From: Mesostigma viride
Lineage: Eukaryota > Streptophyta > Mesostigmatophyceae > Mesostigmatales > Mesostigmataceae
Length of the DNA stretch: 64,000 bases
Assembly (NCBI GenBank): GCA_009746045.1
Contig: RPFO01002315.1
Location: 1 to 64,000 of the forward strand
Reading direction: 5' to 3'
Part shown: piece by piece, positions 55,151 through 64,000 of the stretch
Position numbering within the stretch: the stretch's first letter is position 1
Layout of the letters: the number at the start of each line of letters is the position of its first letter
The notes under the pieces: model-generated
Database searches by the model: none
What the model saw: only the letters and a program-made list of their open reading frames with translations
Told to the model about the DNA's origin: nothing
Made by a program: the position numbers and the translations under genes

Positions 55151-56230
55151 TAGCCAGAGGGGAGGGGGGGGGGGGGGGGAGGTGACCCCCCCCGCCCCTT
55201 CGTGGTGGCGCGTGGGGGACATTGTGACGGGGTTCAATGGTCGGGCAGTCGTCGTACAACGGTTGCATTGTCGGTGGGGTGCATACTCGTGACCTGGTAG
55301 CGGTAGGTGGCCGGAACTCATGTGGTTGAGGAGACGGGGTGGCTGGCGCGAGTGGGACGTGCTCGCTAGGTGGTTCAGTAGGTGTTTTGCTGTGTTGGTG
55401 TGCAAGGATAAGTGTAGGTAATACGGAAGGACCCGTGGTAGCTTCAAGTAGGACTGTCAGTTGAAGGGGGCTCAAGTGGGATGGTCGGGTGGGTCATATC
55501 GTAATAATGCTCTGGCCTGCGCTGGTTGTCTTCTTGGTATGGTTTGGGGGAGTATGAGGCCTGTACGAGTTATACGGTGTTGTGGGGGACCTTGGTGCGG
55601 GGGCGAGATCGAGTGGTCCGGAGTCACTAATCGAGGAGGGGATGGATATCGGCATGTGGATGTCTGTAACGCATATTTGCGGGTGCCGGGGGCGGGGATG
55701 GAACAAGCAGGGGAGTGGGGCGAGTGGGAGCTGGCGGGGTGGAGGGTGCTGGCAATTTGTGGCGGGATGGTTGGAGCCTTGGAGGCGCAAGAACTGCACA
55801 CCTAAGTGCAAGAGAAACTGCTTGCATAGCAACATTGGACCAGCTGCTCCAAGAACCGTCATTTATACCGCCTCAGCATGCAACAACCAACACCAACAGA
55901 CAATCCGACATTGACTTAGCAAGGTCGATGTGACACCAAGTCCATTGGAGACCCCGATGTAATTTCAGGTGGTTCCTAGATATATCAAGGAGATATAGTC
56001 CAACAATTACCTCTTTCTTTATGTATTCCATTTTTGTTTTTGTTATTATCATAATACTCTTTCCTTTGTCTTTATTTATTATTGTTATTATTGTTATTAT
56101 TACCATATTCTTTTCTTTTTTCTATTCATTCTTTTAGTTTCTTAGTCCCTTTGTAATGTATACTTTTTGCCTTTTCTTTTAGCCCCTTCGTGTATGTATG
56201 TGTGTATGCTTTCTTCCCTCTTCTCCTTCT
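55151..56230. other. Unassigned; G-rich then AT-rich
   Basis: A poly-G run at 55160-55181, then G-rich DNA to 55800 with open frames on both strands due to composition, then AT-rich DNA. No domain is recognised. Confidence 0.35.
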
Positions 56231-56237
56231 TAAATTT

Positions 56238-56747
<510 letters not shown>

Positions 56748-57064
56748 GTGTGTATGTCGGTGTGTGTGACAGTGTGTGTTTTCCCTATATCCGAACTATA
56801 TAGCTTAATTCTTGTTACCGTCTGTCTCCCTCCATGCAGGTCTTCCTACTACAGATAGCCACGCTTCGATCCGTGCCGGCGCGTTCGCGTCTTTCCTCTC
56901 AGACAACTACCCTAGTCCTTCCATGGCGTTGGATCGCCATGCGTCCAGGCATAGTTTTCTCACTTAATAGTCCTGCCATGCTTAATTTGGGGCCGCACAC
57001 GTTGTTAATTTTGGTGCAGCAAGGGCTAATTAATTGTGGCCGTTATGGTGGACGTGGCCAGTAA

Positions 57065-57373
57065 ATGGAGACCTTTATTGCCGTTGATATTCGGCGTGGC
57101 GGAGCTGGGCCGGTGGCAGCATGGAGAATTGGAGATCAACTCATGGAGCGATTGAGGAAAGGTATAGGCAGTAGCCCGGAGCGTAGCAGCGGCGGAACTG
57201 TGGAAATATTGCCTGACGTCGTGTGTGCGGTGAGATTGGTAGGCACTGCCTACTATCACCCGGACATTTCCTGTTACGGCACAGCCCGGAGCCGACCATG
57301 GAGGAGACGGGCCTTGCTGGCAGCGTATCAAGGGCGTGATATTACATGCACGGGAAAAAATGATGCCGACTAG
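57065..57373 (+). CDS. Unrecognised ATG-initiated open frame, 102 codons
   Basis: METFIAVDIRRGGAGPVAAW and onward, ending NDAD. Not low-complexity, but no domain is recognised, and the opposite strand is also open over most of it. It could be an exon of an unlinked gene or chance. Confidence 0.2.
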   Translation: METFIAVDIRRGGAGPVAAWRIGDQLMERLRKGIGSSPERSSGGTVEILPDVVCAVRLVGTAYYHPDISCYGTARSRPWRRRALLAAYQGRDITCTGKNDAD

Positions 57374-57789
57374 AGTCTATATTCAGGGCGCGCGCGCGGC
57401 TCGCGTGGTGGTGACAACTGCAGCGTGACGGCCGAGGAGCTGAAGATGAAGGTCTAATCGTACATTTGGGCGACGTCTGGCGAGGTCGCCAATGTGATGC
57501 AGGAGGCCCACAACGCCGTCTGAAAGTGCCAAAAAACAGCCTTATAACTCCTGTACGATGCAAATATTGTCGAAACATGCTAGATCTTGGTAGGTAGCAT
57601 GTTCAGGACACCAGTAGAAGGATTGCAACTTTCCGGAGTTACCGGACCTCAGCTGACCTATTTTTGGCATGTCTATTTTTAGCAGTTTTCCAGATTTTAA
57701 TATAAACAAATACACTCTAATATGCAAATAAAGAGTTCTTGACCTGGCTGTTTGCAAGTAAGTTGATACTCGTGACTAATGACTGTACA

Positions 57790-58145
57790 CAAGATCCGAT
57801 GGTCATCCAACCGCATTTGGTAACAAAATGCCACCAAATGCTAGCAAAAATGTGCGTTTTTTGTATTTTTCATCACATTTCACTGCAGTTTCCATACAAG
57901 CTGTGCTCGGTTGAGCCTGGAAACTTGTAGGCATCATTATTCTAGACATCCCACAAAATTCAGGTCCATCATAGGGTATTTGATGTCAGTTTGCTCACAA
58001 ATGTCACCAAAAATGCACGTTTTTCGTATTTTTCATTCCATTTCATTGCAGTTTCCGTACAAGATGTGCTCTGTTGAGGCTGGAAACTTGCATGCATCTT
58101 TGCCATCATGATCTTAGACATTCCACAAAAATTCAGGCCCATCAT
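57790..58145 (+). repeat. Tandem duplication of a unit of about 170 bp
   Basis: Two diverged copies share TTTGTATTTTTCATCACATT / TTCGTATTTTTCATTCCATT, then CA(C/T)TGCAGTTTCC.TACAAG, TGTGCTC.GTTGAG, CTGGAAACTTG and TAGACAT(C/T)CCACAAA. The first covers about 57790-57970, the second about 57971-58145. Confidence 0.7.
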
Positions 58146-58513
58146 GTTCTATTTGGTAGAGTTATCAATGCCATACCTGCCAGTTTCCATTACAAATTCT
58201 TACCCATGGATGCGAAACTGCCAGTGTGGAATATCAAGGAGACAATCTGGTCAACTCAAATAACGTACATGACTCATTAAAACATGGAAACCATTCACGA
58301 GTGATATAAGACAACCTCCAGGAGACATACATAAAAGTTCATTGATATAAACAGTGCTGGCTGACAATATTCACATGTGGCCATGTGGATGCTCACGCAA
58401 TCTCTATTATACGGAGGAGCTTGCAGAAAAAAATATTGGCAGCTGTCGCATGCATGGCTAGAAAGGTTATTTTGCACGTGCACCCACAGCATGCCAAGTA
58501 ATGTAGCTGCAAA

Positions 58514-58738
58514 TTACTCAACAAACGGCATGGCGCTGATGCGTTTGCGCGCCCTCATCTCGGTATCGCTAGGAGGTAGTGGCACCTCGGCCATGCACAA
58601 TCTCTGCCTGACCTTGTCAGCCTTCATGCACTGTGTCAACATGGACACCCCCATACCCTTGCCCTTGGCATCACAGCCAAGCTTTCGACGGTGGTTGGTG
58701 AAGCTCTTGGTGTCCTCCTTGCGCATGTAGTGCATGTG
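58514..58738 (-). CDS. Candidate terminal exon of an unknown gene
   Basis: The minus-strand frame immediately after the (TCAC)n array reads NLHMHYMRKEDTKSFTNHRR, then KLGCDAKGKGMGVSML, ...EVPLPPSDTEMRARKRISAM, and stop at 58514-58516. The composition is protein-like, unlike the adjacent repeat. Possible acceptors are the TTAG at the array edge or the AG in CGCAAG; the latter is in phase with the candidate exon at 60824-60907. No family is recognised. Confidence 0.35.
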   Translation of the reverse strand, partial: HMHYMRKEDTKSFTNHRRKLGCDAKGKGMGVSMLTQCMKADKVRQRLCMAEVPLPPSDTEMRARKRISAMPFVE

Positions 58739-58748
58739 CAAGTTACTA

Positions 58749-60449
58749 AGTGAGTGAGTGAGTGAGTGAGTGAGTGAGTGAGTGAGTGAGTGAGTGAGTG
58801 AGTGAGTGAGTGAGTGAGTGAGTGAGTGAGTGAGTGAGTGAGTGAGTGAGTGAGTGAGTGAGTGAGTGAGTGAGTGAGTGAGTGAGTGAGTGAGTGAGTG
58901 AGTGAGTGAGTGAGTGAGTGAGTGAGTGAGTGAGTGAGTGAGTGAGTGAGTGAGTGAGTGAGTGAGTGAGTGAGTGAGTGAGTGAGTGAGTGAGTGAGTG
59001 AGTGAGTGAGTGAGTGAGTGAGTGAGTGAGTGAGTGAGTGAGTGAGTGAGTGAGTGAGTGAGTGAGTGAGTGAGTGAGTGAGTGAGTGAGTGAGTGAGTG
59101 AGTGAGTGAGTGAGTGAGTGAGTGAGTGAGTGAGTGAGTGAGTGAGTGAGTGAGTGAGTGAGTGAGTGAGTGAGTGAGTGAGTGAGTGAGTGAGTGAGTG
59201 AGTGAGTGAGTGAGTGAGTGAGTGAGTGAGTGAGTGAGTGAGTGAGTGAGTGAGTGAGTGAGTGAGTGAGTGAGTGAGTGAGTGAGTGAGTGAGTGAGTG
59301 AGTGAGTGAGTGAGTGAGTGAGTGAGTGAGTGAGTGAGTGAGTGAGTGAGTGAGTGAGTGAGTGAGTGAGTGAGTGAGTGAGTGAGTGAGTGAGTGAGTG
59401 AGTGAGTGAGTGAGTGAGTGAGTGAGTGAGTGAGTGAGTGAGTGAGTGAGTGAGTGAGTGAGTGAGTGAGTGAGTGAGTGAGTGAGTGAGTGAGTGAGTG
59501 AGTGAGTGAGTGAGTGAGTGAGTGAGTGAGTGAGTGAGTGAGTGAGTGAGTGAGTGAGTGAGTGAGTGAGTGAGTGAGTGAGTGAGTGAGTGAGTGAGTG
59601 AGTGAGTGAGTGAGTGAGTGAGTGAGTGAGTGAGTGAGTGAGTGAGTGAGTGAGTGAGTGAGTGAGTGAGTGAGTGAGTGAGTGAGTGAGTGAGTGAGTG
59701 AGTGAGTGAGTGAGTGAGTGAGTGAGTGAGTGAGTGAGTGAGTGAGTGAGTGAGTGAGTGAGTGAGTGAGTGAGTGGGTGAGCCGGTGGGTGGGTGGGTG
59801 GGTGGGTGGGTGGGTGGGTGGGTGGGTGCATGGGTGGGTGGGTGGGTGGGTGGGTGGGTGGGTGGGTGGGTGGGTGGGCGGGTGGGTGGGTGGGTGGGTG
59901 GGTGGGTGGGTGGGTGGGTGGGTGGGTGGGTGCGTGGGTGGGTGGGTGGGTGGGTGGGTGGGTGGGTGGGTGGGTGGGTGGGTGGGTGCGTGGGTGCGTG
60001 GGTGGGTGGGTGCCTGGGTGCAGGTGCCTGGGTGGGTGCGTGGGTGGGTGCGTGGGTGTGTGGGTGCGTGGGTCACTGCGTGGGTGCGTGAGTGCGTGAG
60101 TGCGTGAGTGCGTGAGTGCGTGAGTGCGTGAGTGCGTGATCGAGTGAGTGAGTGGGTGGGTGGGTGGGTGGGTGGGTGGGTGGGTGGGTGGGTGGGTGGG
60201 TGGGTGGGTGGGTGGGTGGGTGGGTGGGTGGGTGGGTGGGTGGGTGGGTGGGTGGGTGGGTGGGTGGGTGGGTGGGTGGGTGGGTGGGTGGGTGGGTGGG
60301 TGGTGGGTGGGTGGGTGGGTGGGTGGGTGGGTGGGTGGGTGGGTGGGTGGGTGGGTGGGTGGGTGGGTGGGTGGGTGGGTGGGTGGGTGAGTGAGTGAGT
60401 GAGTGAGTGAGTGAGTGAGTCCACGAGTGAGTGAGTCCACGAGTGAGTT
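58749..60449 (+). repeat. (GTGA)n then (GGGT)n array, 1.7 kb
   Basis: About 1030 bp of uninterrupted GTGA (58749-59775), then GGGT with GCGT and GCAT variants to about 60120, GGGT to 60387, then GTGA again. The 679- and 636-codon minus-strand frames through it (Thr-His-Ser-Leu, Pro-Pro-Thr-His) are artefacts. It would form most of one intron if the flanking exon candidates belong together. Confidence 0.97.
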
Positions 60450-60493
60450 CACGAGCGAGGGAGGGAGGGAGCTCCCTCCCTCCCTCGCTCGTG
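60450..60493. repeat. Perfect 44-bp palindrome between two arrays
   Basis: Left arm 60450-60471 and right arm 60472-60493 are exact reverse complements (CACGAGCGAGGGAGG.../...CCTCCCTCGCTCGTG) with no loop. It lies exactly where the GTGA array gives way to the GAGG array. Confidence 0.95.
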
Positions 60494-60505
60494 GATCTGG
60501 TCTAG

Positions 60506-60770
60506 GGAGGGAGGGAGGGAGGGAGGGAGGGAGGGAGGGAGGGAGGGAGGGAGGGAGGGAGGGAGGGAGGAGGGAGGGAGGGAGGGAGGAGGGAGGGAGG
60601 GAGGGAGGGAGGGAGGGAGGGAGGGAGGGAGGGAGGGAGGGAGGGAGGGAGGGAGGGAGGGAGGAGGGAGGGAGGAGGGAGGGAGGGAGGGAGGGAGGGA
60701 GGGAGGGAGGGAGGGGAGGGAGGGAGGGAGGGAGGAGGGAGGGAGGGAGGGAGGGAGGGAGGGAGGGAGT
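60506..60770 (+). repeat. (GAGG)n array
   Basis: About 65 GAGG units with several GAG and one GAGGG slips. It is the reverse complement of the CCCT arrays at 19266 and 33013. Confidence 0.96.
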
Positions 60771-60823
60771 GGATCGGTCACTCACAGCAGTTTATTCCCA
60801 CCCCAGCAGGGCCCCTCCCTCAC

Positions 60824-60907
60824 ATCCGGCTGCAAAATCTGCTTGATGTCGCTTCTCTCTAGAATAAGCCGCACAGCCCTGATGCGAGCAAACGGCTCGC
60901 CATCATA
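60824..60907 (-). CDS. Candidate internal exon of an unknown gene
   Basis: 84 nt, phase 0 at both ends: acceptor CGACAG, donor GAT before GTGAGG. It encodes YDGEPFARIRAVRLILERSD then IKQILQPD, a convincing amphipathic, protein-like sequence. No family is recognised. The next exon downstream could be 58514-58738; upstream see 61040-61213. Confidence 0.4.
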
Positions 60908-61039
60908 CTGTCGCTCACTGATGCTTTATACGCGCTTTCCGTAAGATGAAAACATGACGGAAAAGAGAGACTCGGGGAAAGGGGATACGGTGAAATACTT
61001 GTCTGCTACCATCCGGGGTTTCAAGAGCGAAGAAATTCG

Positions 61040-61213
61040 CACCTGAATGTGCACATACCACTCCGTCACGTCGACAACGGTCTTGCATCGCAACCGTGTC
61101 ACAGACGCGGCAGCAAAAATTGCTGGCGGCATTGACATGCTCGCCGCAGTTAACGAACGTGCGGAGGTCCGTTTTAGCCCCTGACGCCATGGCGTCCTTG
61201 ATGCCAAGAACGC
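61040..61213 (-). CDS. Candidate Cys-rich exon
   Basis: After TTTTGCAG (61214) the frame reads GVLGIKDAMASGAKTDLRTF, VNCGEHVNAASNFCCRVCDT and onward, then GTGCGA. The C-x2-H, C-C-x2-C pattern suggests metal binding. The exit phase in this frame does not match 60824-60907, whereas an overlapping frame (TVVDVTEWYVHIQ) does; one of the two must be wrong or another exon intervenes. Confidence 0.3.
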
Positions 61214-62650
61214 CTGCAAAAGACACGATATCGGGCACAAAAGCACTTAAAAACGAATTACGGGTCTGCGACGCCTGGCCCAGCCTTGAAGTTGGATAAA
61301 AAATCGCGCCAGCTCGGTTAAAGCAAACTGAGCCGGTTATGAAAAAAGTGCTTCGGTCAAGGCCTTAAAAACTAAAAAATGCGTCGATTAGTGTCAAAAA
61401 CCAGATGTTAGGGCGACTTTCATCGGGAAAATTTTTTTGCTGCAGGTTACTAGGTGGGGTCGAGAGAAAATCGGCGACAAAACAGGCACCCACCTGTGAA
61501 TGACGCCAAAATGCCGAAGGACTCCGCAGAATTTGTGGCGAAAAAAATAACGGCAGTTAATATATGACCCTAGGAGCATACAATAAAATTTCCAGCCTCG
61601 ATACTGCCTTTTTATTCGCTCACGATAGCCTGCCAGGCCGCCATGCCTAGTGTCGGTGGAAATTCGGTCACCGTCGTGCACGCACACACCAAAAATCTCA
61701 TTTCGCTGTTACGCCGCAAGCCTCTACCGCCACCTCTACCTCTACCCGGCCTGATGCTACCTAAACTAGTAAGGCCGCCTCTAGTTAAACCCCTAGCGAA
61801 AGACGAACGAGACGATCCAGATCTCAATGCATTTACGTATGTGCTACTGTAATACGCCATAAGCCATTTACACAAACCCGTTTACTCCAGGAATAGAGGA
61901 AGGAAACACAACTACACTGCCATGACCCAAGCTAATATGTGTTAATTCATTTAACACACGCCGAGTGACCACACAAGGAGTGGAACGTGCATAAATGGTC
62001 ACCAACGGTCCAGCAGGCTCGGGCCGACCTGGCCCTCGCCTTCAGAAACACAGAAACACAGGCAGGTGCACAGATGCACGCCGGTCCACTACATTCTACC
62101 AAAGGATAAGGACCACTAATAAAGTACGCGGCGCGGCGCCCAAAAGCACCCAATGTACCACGGTACTGTTACGAGGACAATTGTGTCCCGGCTAGAACTA
62201 CACGTAAACCTAGGAACAACCGAGGCCAAGGACCTAATTTACGTCCGTAACTACAACGAATTGTTACGCGACGTAACACCTCCCCCCCCCACAAAAGGTA
62301 GGGAGCCCTCTCCCTACGCACAGGGAGGAAACCAAAGGGGTAGGAAAAACCTAATGCACCCAGCACACACCAACACAATCGATAGACCATCCCAGATACA
62401 AAGCACCAATAGTTCACACGGTCTCCACCACCACGCCGGGTGGTGTAGGGTTAGCCAGCACCAAGCCTGGTGGGAGGTTCCCCTAACTGCCTGGAACGGA
62501 GTCCTTGCCGGGGGGGACGGCACTGGGCAGGACACACAGAGTAAACACATCAGTACCAAGGACCAAGAACAGCCAATCAACTGGCCAGAATATGAGCGCG
62601 ACTCTATATACCGGAGGGACAACACCCTCAGGTCGGGCCTAAGGCCCTCT
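61214..62650. other. Unassigned sequence
   Basis: Contains an Arg/Gly-rich minus-strand frame (61612-61875) and a plus-strand frame at 62153-62656 (EAKDLIYVRNYNELLRDVTP) without recognised domains. C-runs occur near 62280 and 62510. Confidence 0.3.
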
Positions 62651-62652
62651 AT

Positions 62653-63658
62653 CTAGTTGCCATCCGTCTGATAAGTGCCACGAGAGGCCAGCAGAACCTC
62701 CAGGTATGCCTGGTAGTGGGCCACATCCTCGGCATTGTCATGCCTATCTACAGTGAGGAAAACATCGGCCCACACGCCATCAGGAAAAAGGCCCAGAAAG
62801 GCCCAGTAGTACCTATGCTGCGTAAGAACGACCTGGCCACGGGCCCAGTCCAGGAAACCACAGGCAAAGAGGCGAAGGAAAGGCTCTACCGCGATCAAAC
62901 AGAGGGCCCGCAGGAGGAGGCGATGGTACCGGATCCGAGGGCGCAAACCCGTCGGGAAGAACAGATCTACCAGGGGCTCCACGTTAGACGGCCACATCCG
63001 GATGTGCCGAACCTTTCGGGAGCGCCACCGACGAGCACACTGTCGCGACCCGAATGTCTCTAGGTAGTCGCTGGCCCGAGGAGGAGGGTGACCACGGGAG
63101 TCTAGACCCTGGCCCGGGATGGGCGCTGGACGACGGGCATCCCACTCCAGGATGGGCTGGAGAACCGTGCTGTACGTAGCACCCGGTACCGCAGGAAACT
63201 CTACCGTAAGGGCATCCGAAGCCATAATGCCCAGAGGCGGAGGGTAAGCCCACTGGAACCCACCGTAGGTGTCCAAGTCGTTGTGACGCCTAGCCCATGC
63301 AGCGATACAGAACGCGCCGAACCAGGATCTCACCCTGGAACACAGGATCAGCTAAAATAACCATGTCGAAAGGGGGCCGATCAGTCTCAATGGGTAGGCC
63401 ACGGTCCCGCGGCGCCCGACACACCTGGGAGAACCCGTAGGACATGGACGAAATGGCAAGCTCGGCGGAGGCGCGCGGCAGGTCACACTGTCGGCAGGCG
63501 AGTGCGGACATACCATACCCAGGAACGGGTGTGTCGCGCGTCTCCGGCGTCGCATGCACCATGCACAGAAGGGGCCCTGTCCCGATCACCCTGGGACAAC
63601 TCCCGGAGGGAATCAGCAGCGCGGGTGGCGCGAGGATCCTGACCGGTGGACCGAACAA
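62653..63658 (-). CDS. Unrecognised coding region in two overlapping frames
   Basis: A minus-strand open frame at 63658-63290 (122 codons) overlaps another at 63333-62653 (226 codons) by 44 nt. The second reads RRHNDLDTYGGFQWAYPPPL and later RYYWAFLGLFPDGVWADVF; it is rich in aromatic residues and not low-complexity. The two may be one protein interrupted by a frameshift or short intron, as often seen in decayed or mobile elements. I recognise no domain, and plus-strand frames in the area look like shadows. A mobile-element or virus-derived origin is possible but unsupported. Confidence 0.4.
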
Positions 63659-63727
63659 CCGCAGCCAAAGACCGCGAGGCCGAAGGGGCAGGGGCCGAAG
63701 CAGGGGTAGGAGCCGACCAGTGAACAG

Positions 63728-63870
63728 CCATACGGCGTATAATACGCCGTATGGCGCGTATTATACGCCATACGCAAGATTTCCGTATGGAAATGGGAAA
63801 AAAAATACGCACTGCGTATTTTTTGCGTATTTTTTGCGTATTGCGTATTTTTTGCGTATTTTTGGCGTAT
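63728..63870. repeat. Palindrome cluster and GCGTATTTTTT direct repeats
   Basis: 63728-63752 is a perfect 12+1+12 inverted repeat of CATACGGCGTAT around a single A. It overlaps a second, imperfect one (ATGGCG.GTAT/ATACGCCAT, 63749-63769). Then GCGTATTTTTT or GCGTATTTTTG recurs about four times to 63870, with CCGTATGG in between. All share the GCGTAT core. It lies about 70 bp upstream of the unassigned minus-strand frame. Confidence 0.85.
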
Positions 63871-64000
63871 GAACCTCGTTCGAAGTAGCTTCTGGCATCA
63901 TTTTGGACGGCACGTGGAGCCGGAACTAGATGCAGGTGCCAAGCTGGCCGAGCATGTACGACTGTACGTGCATTGCTGCAGATTGCTGCGTGTCGGACTA

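Noticed and set aside
58514-60785. Minus-strand frames of 636 and 679 codons
   Set aside because: Produced by GTGA, GGGT and GAGG arrays. Only the last 75 or so codons at 58514-58738 look protein-like and are listed separately.

Overview
The window is nuclear DNA of a eukaryotic protist, most likely a microalga; a green or prasinophyte-like alga is an inference, not shown. The evidence is multi-exon genes with GT-AG introns and phase-consistent joins, GC-rich exons in a mixed-composition background, several families of LINE-type retrotransposon fragments, and an extreme load of long micro- and minisatellite arrays, many inside introns. Nothing prokaryotic was seen (no operons, no Shine-Dalgarno layout, no CRISPR).

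Two complete genes can be assembled exon by exon and lie head to head across a 1.7-kb intergenic region. On the minus strand (30833 down to 18652) a 12-exon gene encodes a 662-residue MATE-family transporter. On the plus strand (32524 to 52469) a 12-exon gene encodes a roughly 1095-residue membrane-anchored 3',5'-cyclic nucleotide phosphodiesterase: one N-terminal membrane helix, a large outward-facing sensor-like domain, a second helix, a linker and a class I PDE catalytic domain. All joins keep the reading frame. The segment carrying the PDE's invariant purine-binding Gln is present three times in tandem, each copy bounded by phase-compatible splice signals. Intron 5 of the same gene holds fourteen 58-bp repeats, thirteen of which contain the CRE palindrome TGACGTCA followed by GATAAG.

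At the left end (2391 down to 2098, minus) is the first exon of a paralogous receptor-type gene with the same intron position and phase; the rest lies outside the window. At the right, weaker exon candidates occur on the minus strand (58.5-61.2 kb), and there is an unassigned open frame at 62.65-63.66 kb.

Region by region: 1-0.65 kb purine tract; 0.65-3.5 kb paralog first exon and unassigned DNA; 3.5-18.4 kb repeat-rich (an inverted repeat pair at 3.54-4.23 and 9.84-11.21 kb, LINE ends with target-site duplications, CATC/CCCA, GAGTT and 9-bp arrays); 18.6-30.8 kb MATE gene; 30.8-32.5 kb shared upstream region; 32.5-52.5 kb PDE gene; 53-55.2 kb LINE copies; 56.2-60.8 kb large GTT, GTGA, GGGT and GAGG arrays; 60.8-64 kb unassigned, ending in a cluster of palindromes and GCGTATTTTTT repeats. 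Very long open frames through the arrays are artefacts of repeat units and are not reported as genes.
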